From positions 2,604,001 through 2,668,000 of the forward strand of contig JBLDXI010000029.1 in NCBI GenBank assembly GCA_047495785.1: DNA of 64,000 nucleotides, read 5' to 3'. The notes under the pieces were generated by a model. It did not search any database and was not told where the DNA came from. It was given only the letters and a program-made list of their open reading frames with translations. The translations under genes were made by a program, and so were the position numbers. Below are positions 45,013 to 56,319 of this stretch, one piece after another (position 1 is the first letter of the stretch; each line of letters opens with the position of its first letter). The stretch comes from Lepidodermella squamata (lineage: Eukaryota; Gastrotricha).

Positions 45013-45124
45013 GTATAGTGAGGAGCGAAGCGGAGTTTTGCAATAATGACTCTTGAAAACTGTTATGATAGGTTCCAAAAGCTGGAAAGATCTTCAAGTT
45101 TTCTAAAGTTGAAGATTTCTCTTG

Positions 45125-45244
45125 CATATATGTACTCAGGTTCAATATTCGCACCAGGCCCATTAGTAAAAAAAAGATGGATCACGCAAATTGCCCAAGC
45201 GCGCCCACCTACATCGCCCAGGTGCCACATACTTTGCCCACGTG
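45125..45244 (-). promoter_or_regulatory. Promoter module of gene 8: TATA and E-box pair
   Basis: TATA-like ACATATATGCA on the minus strand near 45,123-45,133, about 115 bp before the ATG. CAGGTG at 45219 and CACGTG at 45239, 20 bp apart, in GCCACATACTTTGCCCACGT. Confidence 0.7.
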
Positions 45245-46129
45245 CGGCATGTACGGTTGGCTTCAATCTTTAAACCAACAACAAAATTGGGTCCTCAGCT
45301 TCGTGATGACGGTGATCAACCCCCACAATTTTCATTGCGCTTTTATCTGCGCTCTTTACGAAAAAACTGAGTTTTTAATTACCTCTCCGAAGAACAAAAG
45401 GTTTAAGATGAGGCAAAGATAAGTGACAGTGGTTTTTTGGACGCAGGGGTAAAATTGGGTTAATATTTTTTGTAAACCATGTGACTAAGATTGGCGTGCA
45501 CACTTTTCAATGTTTCATCAAGCACCCACAGTGGGCCATGCACCATGCACCAATCACACATCCAAGTACTGTTGAAACTGAAAATTGGAATAACTGAAGT
45601 AATTTTGTATTTAAAATCCTGTAAATCTGCTAGGACCTACTATTCGACGCGGCGATAGATAAAAAAATACTGAAGATATGACACTCTCGCGTGCTTCCTG
45701 TTATGCTTTTTGCAGTCAAATACACAGTATTGCAATTATTTCAAAAATTAATTAAAAATAAACATCAAACTCCAAAAATTACGGGAAAATTACAGCTTAA
45801 TACTTGATTTTTTTGACACCCGCTGATATAATTTGCGGGCAGCGATTCAACACCTAACCTAGGGCTATAATTTTGGGTTTCGTTACTATTTTGAGCCCTG
45901 TTGCCATGGCGACGCTTGGAAATCCTGCGTGCGGCTTGTGTTTTTTTCCTCAATTAAATTTTTTCCTCAATCTGATCAATCTTTCGCCCTGGAACTAAGG
46001 AAAATCTTGTGTTCTCTGATTATTTTGTTGCCACAATTTTTCTCTGACTTGAAATTAATTCAGTTTAGCGTCGTCTTCGCCAGCAATCAATATTGCTTAG
46101 TCTTTTACTCTGTGCTTGTAAATGTGCTT

Positions 46130-46322
46130 GTACCCGATTTATTGCTATTTAACTGAATTGCTGGATGCTGGGCATCGTTGGACGTCTGAGCTCTTGCCAA
46201 CAAAGAAAGAGAAAATGAAATCTGACCCGCTGAATCGAATGGCTTTTTCCGAATCGTCGTAGCCATCACAGTTACCGAGATAAGGAGTTCAGGATCCACT
46301 TAAATAGCAATAAATCGGGTAC
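46130..46322. mobile_element. MITE, 193 bp, 24-bp inverted repeats
   Basis: The left end GTACCCGATTTATTGCTATT(TAA) is matched by the complement of the right end (AATAGCAATAAATCGGGTAC). There is no coding content. A SINE starts right after it. Confidence 0.75.
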
Positions 46323-46329
46323 TGATTCC

Positions 46330-46590
46330 AAGAGAGCAAGTGGCTCAGTGGGGAGAGAGGCTGCGTGTGGAATGTGTGGTTCAAATCCCACAGCCTGTAC
46401 AGATTTTTTCAATTTTTTATGTATTTTACTCGCAAATCACAAGCATACCCGAACAACACCGAACAAAAATAAAAACCGAAGTTTCCGGCGTTGTTCGGCT
46501 GTTAAAAATGTGGAAGCTGAACAACTCCGTACAAATCGATTTCACCCCTTTGTTCGGCATTTCAGATGCCGGTCTGGGAAATGGTTATTT
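46330..46590 (+). repeat. SINE family B, copy 2 (well kept)
   Basis: Box A-like TGGCTCAGTGGGGAGAG and box B-like GGTTCAAATCC in a 65-bp tRNA-like head (AGCAAGTGGCTCAGTGG to CCCACAGCC). It is followed by an A-rich body (GAACAACACCGAACAAAAAT) and the 3' part TTTCACCCCTTTGTTCGGCA. The head resembles a tRNA but the ends do not form an acceptor stem. Confidence 0.75.
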
Positions 46591-46859
46591 TTGTTTTAAA
46601 TTCAAAATAAAATCATGGCACAGTCAGAAAATGTTGAATTTGGTACTCTTGCGAAGATCGTGATTTGAGCTATCGATATTCATAAGAATTAGGTCTACAT
46701 CTATCATAATGACTTGCATATACGGTACGCTCGTGAAACGTTACTTGCTTTTGTCTTTTTAATGGGCGGATGCGTCAAAATGGTGCTTTCAATGTGTAAT
46801 AATTGCATTTTTTCATGCGATTTCTCGCATCAAAATTACTGATTTTTTTCCTGTCCAGC

Positions 46860-47560
46860 TGAAAAGTGGCTAGTGTCAAGTCCATACAGTATTAGTCCCA
46901 AGTGCAGTTCGAGGCAGAGCGAGGAGCTGAAGTGGCCGCTCCTGAGGTGGAACCACGATAACGCCACCGCCGAGGAACTGCAAAGCGTCATTTACCAACA
47001 AATGACGAGTCGAGAGTCGAGAGTTATACCAGTGAGACCGATGAGCCTGGTCGCCATGTGATGCAAGTGTTACCCATACAGATTCCAGTAGTCAGCGTCT
47101 CAAAACTTGTGCTAGCGCAAAAGACTGCCGGCAAATAGTGTACGAGCACCTCTCAAATTGTTGATTATTTTACTGCATTTGTTTAATTGTTGTATAATTA
47201 ATTGTTGCGAGGTATGAAACGGCCGGAATAGACGTCTCTGCCTCATTGTTTTGTTTTCACTCGCTCCTTCATACACTTCGAGCTCTCAACAATGGGATTT
47301 GTGCTTAGTAAAAAAAACCAAAATATTCAGAATTAGGATGACAAAAGTTTCAAGATTTCGCAATGATAATTACCAAGGATTTAATGGATGAAGGAGAAAA
47401 ACTGGGTTAGCATTTTCTCTAAGCACTGCGCTCTATATTAGTGTGTACACTTTCATCAGGTAATTAAGCACCTGCAGGTGTCATGCCCACATCCAAGTGC
47501 TTTCAATTCAACCAATTATTCCTCTGAAATCCTGTTAATCTGAAAAATCCTAAAATTCAT
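46860..47560. repeat. Dispersed repeat plus orphan distal flank, copy 1
   Basis: 47,057-47,127 (TGATGCAAGTGTTACCCATA, AGCGTCTCAAAAC) and 47,130-47,300 (ATTGTTGCGAGGTATGAAAC, CTCATTGTTTTGTTTTC) recur at 54,538-54,790 and 59,050-59,300. 47,395-47,480 (AACTGGGTTAGCATTTTCTC) is the distal flank normally lying upstream of minus-strand family genes, but no family gene follows here. Confidence 0.65.
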
Positions 47561-47641
47561 TTGTTAGGTGGAATCATTTATATTTGAGTAATAATTAGAA
47601 ATGCAACGTCGCGACTGTCCTAACAAGCAGCGCCAAGCTGC

Positions 47642-49431
47642 TGTCACGGAAACGAGACGATCATGAAACATAAGACAGTCAAATGCTACCCTTGAGTGAC
47701 TTTATTGATGAAAACATTGACGATAGACTGAGCACTGATCACTGGCAATATCACAGCTTAAATAATGACAACTAATTAGATAGAACGCACTACAAACTAC
47801 AACATCAGAGCCTAATTATCCATGACGTGATTGTCCTTACAGCATAGATCAGCTTGACCATTATTTCCTCGATGCTCCGCGTCACCAATCGTTACACTAC
47901 ACCCTCCTTCCGCCGCAAGGTCGAAACGAAAATCGTGAAGCGCCATCCAGATCGAAAAATTTTTTGCGATGCGACCAGAAATCCACGGAACGCCACCGCC
48001 ATAGAAAACCTTGAACCTTGACCCTTGAGTCTCGAACCATAGGCTGAATTGTAACTTCAGTCAAGACGAAGACAACCACGCAGACGTCGAAGAAGCAGCG
48101 AGTAGATCGAGTAAATCGAAGCAAAGCCATTGGTAAAAATCAGAGCGAGTAACCAAGAATGGCATAAAATTGAACCGAAACCAGTGACCAATGCCCAGAG
48201 TGAAGATTGAAATTGAATCAGCCTAAAGTGAATGATTGAAATCGAAGAAATAGAAGGCCGTCGAGAATTTGAGAAATCGAATTTGGGAAATCCATAGCAA
48301 GAATCCGTAATATTCGAAGTAGTTTCCATTTAAAATTCCGTGCAATGAAATCTGAGATCTGAAGACACCAAAGACAACACAAGCGGTAAATTCGAAGTTC
48401 AAGCAGAAACCAGAACATTCAGAGATAGCCAGAGACAGCCAGAACCATGCACGAAACCGAGAAGTTGCAAAGCTTCAATCCACTGGACCTCGAAGATGTC
48501 GGAGCGCCAGGCGTAGCTAGGGCGAAACCATGAGCGTTAGGCCAGCGTCCAAACACAGCGACTACAATGAACATCAGCTTGACCAAACGAGAAGGCACCA
48601 GGCATCAAACCACAGGGCCTCGACGATGTCGTAGCAGCAAGCCAGGCGACAAAGTGACTACAGTGAAGATCAGCCAGACACCAAATCGGAAAGACCAGAA
48701 CCAGCACCAGATGATCGCGAGAACACAACGGGGCAAGGGCTTCGATTCACAGGACCTCGAAGATGTCGTAGTCCAAGCATAGCCAGGGCGGACCATGAGC
48801 AATCAGCTGGCATGCGACAGCAGCGACTACAGCGAACCATAACCATTCCCACTTCCATAGAGCAAAGAGCGAAGCCAGAACTTGTCGAAACGACGGCCAA
48901 GAAAACGAGACGTACTAGCCGGTACAAAACCTAGAGCATTCGACGTTGGTTCCCAAGGAAAAGACGAAACAACAGTCTGCGACGCTGAGCGACTTTGATC
49001 GGCATTGTGCAAAGCCAGGGGTCGTTGATTCGAAATCGGAAACGCGAAACGCGAGCCAGGGCTAGGCCTAGTATGCAAGGCTTCGGCATTGCCAGAAAAT
49101 CGAAAAAAACAAAGACATAGCTAAGCTCGAAGGGTAACAAATGACTGTTTGAGAAAAGTTTGGGCTCAGTCTATTGTGTCACGGAAACGAGACGATCATG
49201 AAACATAAGACAGTCAAATGCTACCCTTGAGTGACTTTATTGATGAAAACATTGACGATAGACTGAGCACTGATCACTGGCAATATCACAGCTTAAATAA
49301 TGACAACTAATTAGATAGAACGCACTACAAACTACAACATCAGAGCCTAATTATCCATGACGTGATTGTCCTTACAGCATAGATCAGCTTGACCATTATT
49401 TCCTCGATGCTCCGCGTCACCAATCGTTACA
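47642..49431 (-). mobile_element. Non-coding compact LTR retroelement with identical 255-bp LTRs
   Basis: LTRs at 47642-47896 and 49177-49431 are identical by eye. On the minus strand each starts TGTAACGATTGG and ends CCGTGACA. The target duplication GCTGC is at 47637-47641 and 49432-49436. Orientation is set by AATAAAG near the minus-strand LTR end and by the purine tract GGCGGAAGGAGGGTGTAG next to the 47.9-kb LTR. The 1280-bp inside has no gag or pol frame. It has three degenerate ~130-bp units around GGACCTCGAAGATGTCG (48,486; 48,618; 48,752). This is a LARD/TRIM-type parasite of another element, recently inserted. Confidence 0.95.
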
Positions 49432-49592
49432 GCTGCAGCCATTGTGCTGCGACTGACCACTCGCTTGCAACCTGTCGCGCCGAGCTAGAATACCGTGTCG
49501 CTGCGGTGGCGAGCAGTATCATTCTGGGTCGTGACGCATCTGTGTTCAAGAAAGCCCAGGCTGAGGGGGCGGCTCGTCGCCCGAGAAGTTAA
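49414..49592 (+). pseudogene. CCHC zinc-knuckle fragment (Gag/LINE ORF1-like), split by the LTR element
   Basis: From 49,431 the plus frame reads CSHCAATDHSLATC, a perfect C-x2-C-x4-H-x4-C nucleic-acid-binding knuckle, then RAELEYRVAAVASSIILG and a stop at 49590-49592. The left part of the same frame lies before 47,642; the LTR element inserted inside it. Known family: retroelement Gag and LINE ORF1 proteins. The rest of the host element is not seen. Confidence 0.6.
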
Positions 49593-50563
49593 ACCCACCG
49601 AGCGTGAAAAGCGTTAAATCTGCGAAGATTCCCGAGGTGCCACTCGTGCCTTTGTCGACCAGCCAACGCCCGCGGCTTTGCTCGACCAGCTCTTGCTCAG
49701 GGGCCAACTCCAAGACCTGCTACGTCCTCTCCGTTTGTGAATCCTGCGATTCGAAGCCAGTCTTTATCGCCTAATAGCGTGGGACTCTTTTCTCTGATGT
49801 AGGCGAAGTTCCATTCAGCTGCTTTTGAGCGCAGACTGGAACACGTCGGACGCCTGACACTCAACGGCTGGTACGCTCTTTTGGCGTTGGGTCTTCCGAT
49901 TTTTGTTGGGTCTTTTGTTTCCATGCTTTATTAGCAGCAGCAAAAATTTGCCCTTATTTATTCCGGTAGTGTTGCATTTCGTGTCGATTTTTCTGAGAGG
50001 GGGGTGGCGATTTTAGCTTTGGAATTGGAAAACCGCCCGGCGTAGGCATAATTTTGTGACGACTTGCACAAAAATTGCAATAAAGAGGAGCGGAGACGGA
50101 GGCAGCCCTGCCGTAAGCCTCTCTTCTTTGACAGTTGATTATTTTCCCTGGAACAAATGACCTTTTCAATTAACCGGCGTCTAATAAAAATGCAATCGCG
50201 GCAACCTTTACTGGGTTTGAAACCAAGCTATGAAGTTTCGAGAAATTAGAGCCAATGATATTTTCCAGTTTCCATTTTCCTACAACAATGAGTTAACCAA
50301 AACATCGGTGATTGCAATCAGATTTATCTATCGTCTTTATTTGTGTGTAACGGTGCTCCAATCGTCGACGAAGCCTGTTTCAAAATTTGACTAAGCCATT
50401 CAGCGCCAGCGTCGTTTAATTTTATTTCATCTTAATTGATTTAAATGATAACAAAACTGCTTAAAGTAGTTATAATTCTGTCATTACTTATCGTTAATTT
50501 ATTTATTTAGCGTTAGGCGGTAATATTTCGCTGGTTGGAATTGGACTTGCCGGAGATGATAAT
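49593..50563. other. Intergenic, no gene supported
   Basis: Short frames only. The last ~100 bp (GGAATTGGACTTGCCGGAGA) form the downstream flank shared by the minus-strand genes (compare GGAATTAGACTCGCCGAAGA near 32,832). Confidence 0.5.
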
Positions 50564-51786
50564 TTAACTTACAGTACACGTATTAAACATGCTCATGAAA
50601 TAGGCTGAGCCCATACTGTCAACTCGCAAGTTAGGCGACGGTGATAAAAGCAAGCAGCATCCTAGGAAAGTTGAAGCCCCGTATGTTCCGTCTCTGGTTT
50701 GCTGAATACAAAAACGGAAAATTGCAGTATAACACGGCGAAACATGTGAATAATTACCAAAGTGTTCGTAACGGCAACGTTTCCGTTTGGCGAAGTATAT
50801 GGGAAGCGGAAACAAGTTGGGTATAATGATCCATCATTCGATGGAGCTGATATCTTGTAAGGTGCATCAGCTCCGAGCTTTTGAATACACGCCAAAGTAG
50901 GTGGGTTGCTGGGATTAACGCTTGGAATCGTTTCGTATATAACGTCACCGCCCGAGTTCGCGGCATTACAGCAATCCGAAAATGATGAAAACGTATTTGG
51001 CAATGCAGTAGAATCCTGAAAAATACACAGGTGGGAGAGCAAAGTAAATTTGTCGCTTCTTACCACTGAAGTATATGTAAAGACGGAGTTGCATGCCGCG
51101 CCATTCGATGTGCAGAATAGCACGTTACTTTTCGAGATCGTGCTGGCATCGCCTTGTGTCTGCGTGATCATGCATAGCTTGTAGCTGACGGTCTGGATTA
51201 TATAACAATTCAAAGTTAGGCGAAATATTATGCTGCTTTTGTAACTTATGCAACTTACTGGACTACTCGAGCAAGATTGCCCACTGGGGCATTGAGTTGC
51301 TGTTTTGAGAATGCAGTTTTTTGAAGAAGTGTCGCAAATATTGGCGGTCGGCGTACAAGACTGACCGGTTGGACATGAGGACCCACTTTTAGGCACGCAC
51401 ATGCTTGTTGACGTATCGCATACGTTGGCTGATGCCACACAGGAAGACCCAGAGCTACACGGATTGCTTGTCGATAAGCAAGACTGGCCAGTAGGACAAG
51501 TCGAAGAGCTGCATGGACTGCTTGGCGCTAAACACGACTGGCCACTTGGGCACGGATTGCTTGTTGATAAACACGACTGGCCAGTGGGGCAAGACGACGA
51601 GCTACACGGGCTGCTGGTCGTCGTGCTAGTAGTTGATAAACACGACTGGCCACTTGGGCATGGATTGCTCGTCGATAGACAGGAGAGCCCAGTTGGGCAA
51701 GCCGGGCTTAGTGTTGAGGTCGACGCAGGGCAAGCTGCACCAACAGCGCAAAAAGTCGCCAGAATAGCAGCAATGAACAATTCCAT
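50564..51786 (-). CDS. Secreted cysteine-rich family protein, gene 9 (350 residues)
   Basis: Exons on the minus strand: 51786-51259, 51192-51064, 51015-50758 and 50701-50564 (176, 43, 86 and 46 codons including stop). Introns are 66, 48 and 56 bp. Introns 1 and 2 are multiples of three without stops, so exons 1-3 plus both introns form one open frame. Splicing is still inferred because the intron ends (GTAAGT...CAG) match the paralogues. Exon 1: signal peptide MELFIAAILATFCAVGAAC, seven CPxG[QL]SC repeats, LSTTSTTTSSPC linker, CSSGSSC, CVASANVC, CVPKSG. Exon 2: YKLCMITQTQG to FCTSNGAAC. Exon 3: FSSFSDCCNAANSG, IYETIP, ACIQKLGADAPYKI, CFRFPYTS. Exon 4: FLGCCLLLSPS and a tail where the usual YG has become YF (AYFMSMFNTC). 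An in-frame ATG at 51816 is less likely. Confidence 0.9.
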
Positions 51787-51896
51787 GTGGTTTTGAAGTG
51801 AAGCAAAGTTTTGCAATGTGACTCAGAAAATATGTCCTCGAAGGCTTGAATGATCTCCAAGAAGCTCGAGGTTTGAAATGGCAGATTTCGTATGCT

Positions 51897-52006
51897 TATA
51901 TACGCTCAGGTTTGAAATTTGGCACCAGGCCCATCAGTAACAAAACGTTATGGGCCACGATAATTGCCACCTACCTTGCCCAGGTGCCACATACTTTGCC
52001 CACGTG
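51897..52006 (-). promoter_or_regulatory. Promoter module of gene 9: TATA and E-box pair
   Basis: TATA box GTATATAAGCA (minus strand) around 51,894-51,904, about 112 bp before the ATG. CAGGTG at 51981 and CACGTG at 52001, 20 bp apart. Confidence 0.75.
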
Positions 52007-52439
52007 CGGCATGTACGGGTAGCTTCATTGTTCCAAGCAACAAGAAAATTGGGCCCTCTACTTCACGATGATGGGGCTCAACGCCTACAAAATTCATTGC
52101 GCTTTTAACTGCGTAATTAATTGTTGTTTATAAAAATGGAGAGTTTATTTTGATTGTTGATATCTCAAGAACAAAAGATTCAAGATGAGGCAAAGATAAT
52201 TGAAAAGGGTTATTTGGACACATGGGTAAAACTGGGTGAGCATTTTTTGTAAATCATGTGACTGAGATTTACGTGCACACTTTTCAATGGGTCATCAAGC
52301 ACCCACAGTGGACCATGCACCGTGCACGCATCAACTGAACTTGAATGAAATTGAAGACTAAAATAACTAAACCTTCAAGGTCATATCTGCAAGGACACAC
52401 ATTTGGAAGCAGCAATTTTGAATTTATTTACACGGATTG

Positions 52440-54480
52440 AATCATATACAATTATTCATGGAGGAAAGAGTTTTTGAAAACTGGCACCAGGCTCATTATT
52501 ATTAAAACAAATATAGGTTGCGCTAATTGCTTGGTTACACATGATCGAATTTCGTCTTCTGGAAAGGTCAGAAAAAAACCATTCGGAGCATGGTTGTTAT
52601 CTTCGGCCGTTCAAGGCCGGCGGTAGCCGTCGAATGCGAGATCGAAATCACCCAGCCAGTGAGCTTAAAGCCGAGCGCTGATTCCATCGTGCAAAGCAAC
52701 CGCCATCAAAGCCTGGAGTCGCATGGTCTCGCTTTCCTTCAGTCCCACGACCTCGCTAGTGAATCTACAAGTGGCATTAGTCTGAGCATTATCGATGCCC
52801 AACCCTCACTTGACCGCGATATAAAAAGCTCTACCGCTTCGGAAAACAATCCACCTGGTGCACGAGGTTTATAAGCGGAAATAACGGTAAAGCCCACTGG
52901 AATATCCCGCTGGAGAATGGAAATGACATGAATGGCGAGACATGCTGGGCAACTGGCGATCTTGAAAAAGTGGACTATTTCTTGTCAAAGATGGTTGCCA
53001 CCGAAGATAGAAGATTGGAAAGTAAAAAATCCGGAACTGCGGAACATTTTTACGTCCGTTCGGTTGACGAAAAAGAAATAGCGAGGAGGCTCAAGGCGCT
53101 ACAGCTTGGAAAGGCGCCGGGACCAAGCGGCATAGAGTCGATACCGGTACTGGTAACTAGCCAATAGGATAGCCAGTCGCTACTGATCCTGTGGAACACG
53201 ATGGCAATGAAGCAAACTGGCCTCGAGTGTTCAAAGTTGTCAACGTTTGTTCACTGGAAAAGCTTCAAGTCCAACTAAGAAAATTTTTAGAAAAGTGGCA
53301 ATAGCGAACGGCTTCATGCTACCTGATCAGGCGGCATTGATGGGGGTATGCGGAATGTCGGATACGCAATTCAAAGCTTTCATCTACATCTTGGCGCCAT
53401 TCAACGACAGAAAAGATTTCATCCCGAGGTACACCGACGTCAGTGGCGCATGCAATTGCTGGGCATGCTTTGGCCATTCGGTACTCGAGGGGAAGTTCCT
53501 TCTGAACCACAATCTCGAAGATCGTTTATTCCGTGTGGTAGTTGCAGGGGCAACCTCAATCTTATATGAGCCGAAGAAGCAGGAATCCGCCAGGGTAGAT
53601 TTCTCGGCCCGTCATCATGGATTGCATTCTCTTCTCCGTGAAACAGACAGGGAGCGAACCCAGCCACTCTCCTCGTCAGACGCACGCGTTAGCGGATAGT
53701 TTCAAGATCAGACGCGCCGTGCTGCAAGATGTGGAAAAAGGAGAAGAGCGAGCAACCTGGTGGTCAAAGGCTCTCAGAGTCTCCGCGAAGCTAGGACACG
53801 AAGAAAAGGATTGATACACGGTTATCCTATCCCTGTTTTCGATGGGCAGCCTAAGCTGAACGAAAGGGATCTCAACAAGTCGGGGATGGCCAGACGTCGC
53901 TACTGGGCCTGAAACTGGATTCGGCAATGTCGATGTCAACGAAATGGTGGGGTTCGCTAACGCTTCCACAGCGCCTTCTGCAGAGCGACCTGCGTCGACC
54001 TGGAACCACTAAAAAACGTCGAGCTGTTGGCACCGTCACTCACCTATGCAAGGTCATTGTGGCACGCCGTGGCACACCCAAGTTGCGCTCGACGTTCGAA
54101 ATCCTCGTGTCAAGGAAAGATACGCGAACGCTTCGTGATTCGCTTGCTTGACACCGAAACCAGTAAACGCCGTGGCAATTCGACGAAAACCAGGTAGCGA
54201 GAGATCGGGCCACTACATTGAATTAATGATATCATCATAGACTGGAATAATCTACCCGCCAAATGATAACCCGAAAAAACTGATATCGACGTTTTTTTAA
54301 AACTCCCTCAAGACCTTTAGACTTAAGCTAAAGATTTTCGGTAAATAAAAAGTACAGGGTTCTGGCGAGATCAGGCGTTAAGAGCTAACGGCGTGAAACG
54401 GCTTATGGTCGAGAGCCTTGAGCGGCTGTAATAGACGTTTCATCTCTCGAGCCAGCTTGCGTCGGCTTAATCTGAAGTCG
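52440..54480 (+). pseudogene. LINE remnant with KAPGPSGI motif
   Basis: 52928-53167 encodes VDEKEIARRLKALQ and GKAPGPSGIE, the reverse-transcriptase N-terminal box (xLKxxKAPGPDGI) of non-LTR elements. Downstream frames at 53247-53699 and 53617-53814 are shifted and carry no recognisable catalytic YADD box. The sequence at 54,430-54,500 (CTCGAGCCAGCTTGCGTCGG) recurs at 58,712-58,745, so the 3' end of the same element seems present twice. Confidence 0.5.
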
Positions 54481-54529
54481 TCAGAGCAGGGTAGATCAAT
54501 GTTAAGTGTGAATGTGGGCAGTCTTCAGG

Positions 54530-55010
54530 GCCGTGTCGTCGTGTGGTGCAGGTGATACCCATGCGGATTCCACGGCAACGGTCGTAAAGCTTGCGCTGAC
54601 TCAAAAGACCGATGGTACGAGCAACTCTCAAATTATTTTCGCTAAGTATATTTGTTGTACTGTAGCTTAATGAATTGTTGCGAAGTATGCAACGGCCGGA
54701 ATAGACATCGCATCTCTGCGTCATTGTTTTGTTTTCACTCGCCCGTTCATACATTTTGAGCTGTCAACAATGAGATTTATGCTCAGTAAATAAACAAAAT
54801 ATTAATAATTAGAATAACGAAAATTTCTAGGTTATGCGAAAATAAGGGTTTTTATGGTCGAAGAGGAAAAACTGGGTTACCATTTTTTCTAAGCAATGCG
54901 CTCTAAATTAGTATTTACACTTTTCACTGGGACACCGCCCGCGTGTGTCATCCAAATATTTTCAACACAAACAACTTGTTATTTGAATCTTGTAAAACCG
55001 CAAATCCGCA
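54530..55010. repeat. Dispersed repeat plus orphan distal flank, copy 2
   Basis: GATACCCATGCGGATTCCAC (54,551) and TTAATGAATTGTTGCGAAGT (54,667) match the 47-kb copy. AACTGGGTTACCATTTTTTC (54,869) and the following GCGCTCTAAATTAG match the flank that lies upstream of minus-strand family genes. No family gene follows. Confidence 0.65.
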
Positions 55011-55052
55011 AATGTAAAAGACCTCGCACTACCAAGGGCGCTTTGAGTCATC

Positions 55053-55332
55053 GAGGGTTATTTTCGAAGCTGTCTTTATTGTAAAGTCGACTCTATTGAT
55101 AAAGCTGGCACTATCTGGCAAAAAACTAGGCGCCAGTTTCAAATTGCTCATCATTAGCCATGACCTACTTTTTACCAGCTTATTTTATTTAGTGAATAAG
55201 CCGAATTTAGTGAAATAAAGTTGACATGATGTTCGAAAATCATACCGGTCATAAAGTCGGCTTTATTTCCGGGCGATAAAGTCGACATTATGGGATGAAG
55301 TTAACTTAGAAGTTGCCTCGAAAATAACCCTC
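55053..55332. mobile_element. GGGTTATTTT MITE, copy 2, 280 bp
   Basis: The left end GAGGGTTATTTTCGAAGC and the right end (complement GAGGGTTATTTTCGAGGC) are inverted repeats. The inside has ATAAAGTCGACTCTAT and CATAAAGTCGGCTTTAT. It shares the GGCGCCAGTTTCAAATT core, in opposite orientation, with the copy in intron 1 of gene 6. Confidence 0.85.
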
Positions 55333-55460
55333 ATTCTGCTTCCGTATTTCAGGATCAAAGTCCACATGGTCACGTGGCATGAGTTATTAGTTCTGTCGTT
55401 TCGTCGTTTTGTCAATTCGTCATCTTATAGAAAAAACTGACGAAAGAAAAAAAACGGGGT

Positions 55461-55540
55461 AAAAGGAAGATTCCAACCCGGGATCTTCAGGGGTGCAGTG
55501 CCCATGCACTGGAGCCACTATACAATAGGAGCCTTCCTAT
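55461..55540 (-). repeat. tRNA-like sequence (SINE head or tRNA pseudogene)
   Basis: On the minus strand: ATTGTATAGTGGCTCCAGTG (box A-like), then CCCGGGTTGGAATC (box B-like), then CTTCCTTTT, a pol III-type T run. Arms do not pair fully, so I do not call a functional tRNA. Confidence 0.45.
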
Positions 55541-55599
55541 CTGAGGCTGTCTAAAGACGCTTATGTGTAGCATTTGTTTAGCATATAGAAATGCCGAAA

Positions 55600-56300
55600 G
55601 AGGCTATTGAATGATTCCTGAGTTTTAGGCAGGTTTCCTTGGCTCGAACTTCCCTCCGCGCTACAACTTTGCGGAAGTTTACTTCATATATGGCTAGACC
55701 TACAAAGAAGCCATCTGGAAGGGCCGTGGAAGACAGAGCTAGGAAGCTGCGGTTAGACGGCCTGGCCCTCAATCAAGTTGCCCAGGTCATGGAGCTTAAC
55801 TTGCAGTTACGCTCGAAAAATGTTGGCATGGCTTAGTCGTCTCACCTCCTTCTATCCTTCCATCTATCCCCACACCTGTCTTCATTCGATGAGCCTGAGA
55901 TATCTGCTGACAGCCAGCTCTCTTCCCCGGCCCCGCCGTCAGGTGGTGCGTTGCACCAGCCCTGGCTTCGAGCCGGAGTCAGAGTTAAATCAGATTGAAC
56001 TAGCCATCCGAAATCACTGGTCAGATGGTGGTTTATTTCGCCGTACACTTCTTGTAGAGTTATTGACAAGTGAATAAACTGGCCACGCGACCAAGAATAA
56101 TGCACAAAGTCTTGATGAATTCCATATGAATCCTTTCGGAAAAATTCTTGGTAAATAAATGTACTAGGTACTGTGCCAGATCTCTCTTGTTTATTCATCT
56201 ATGGTTCAAGCAGGGCGAATCATGATATTATTTTTTTGCATTTCTTTTAAATTATGATTATAAAAACGCTCCAGTTATTTATCAAATTGCTGGGAATTAT
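55600..56300. other. Intergenic, no gene supported
   Basis: A 65-codon plus frame at 55639-55836 (MARPTKKPSGRAVEDRARKL, LALNQVAQVME) looks faintly like a helix-turn-helix fragment but stops at once. Nothing else recognised. Confidence 0.35.
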
Positions 56301-56319
56301 ACTTGGGGACGACGAAGTT

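Noticed and set aside
46340-46663. 107-codon plus-strand frame
   Set aside because: It reads through the SINE B copy, including its tRNA-like head.
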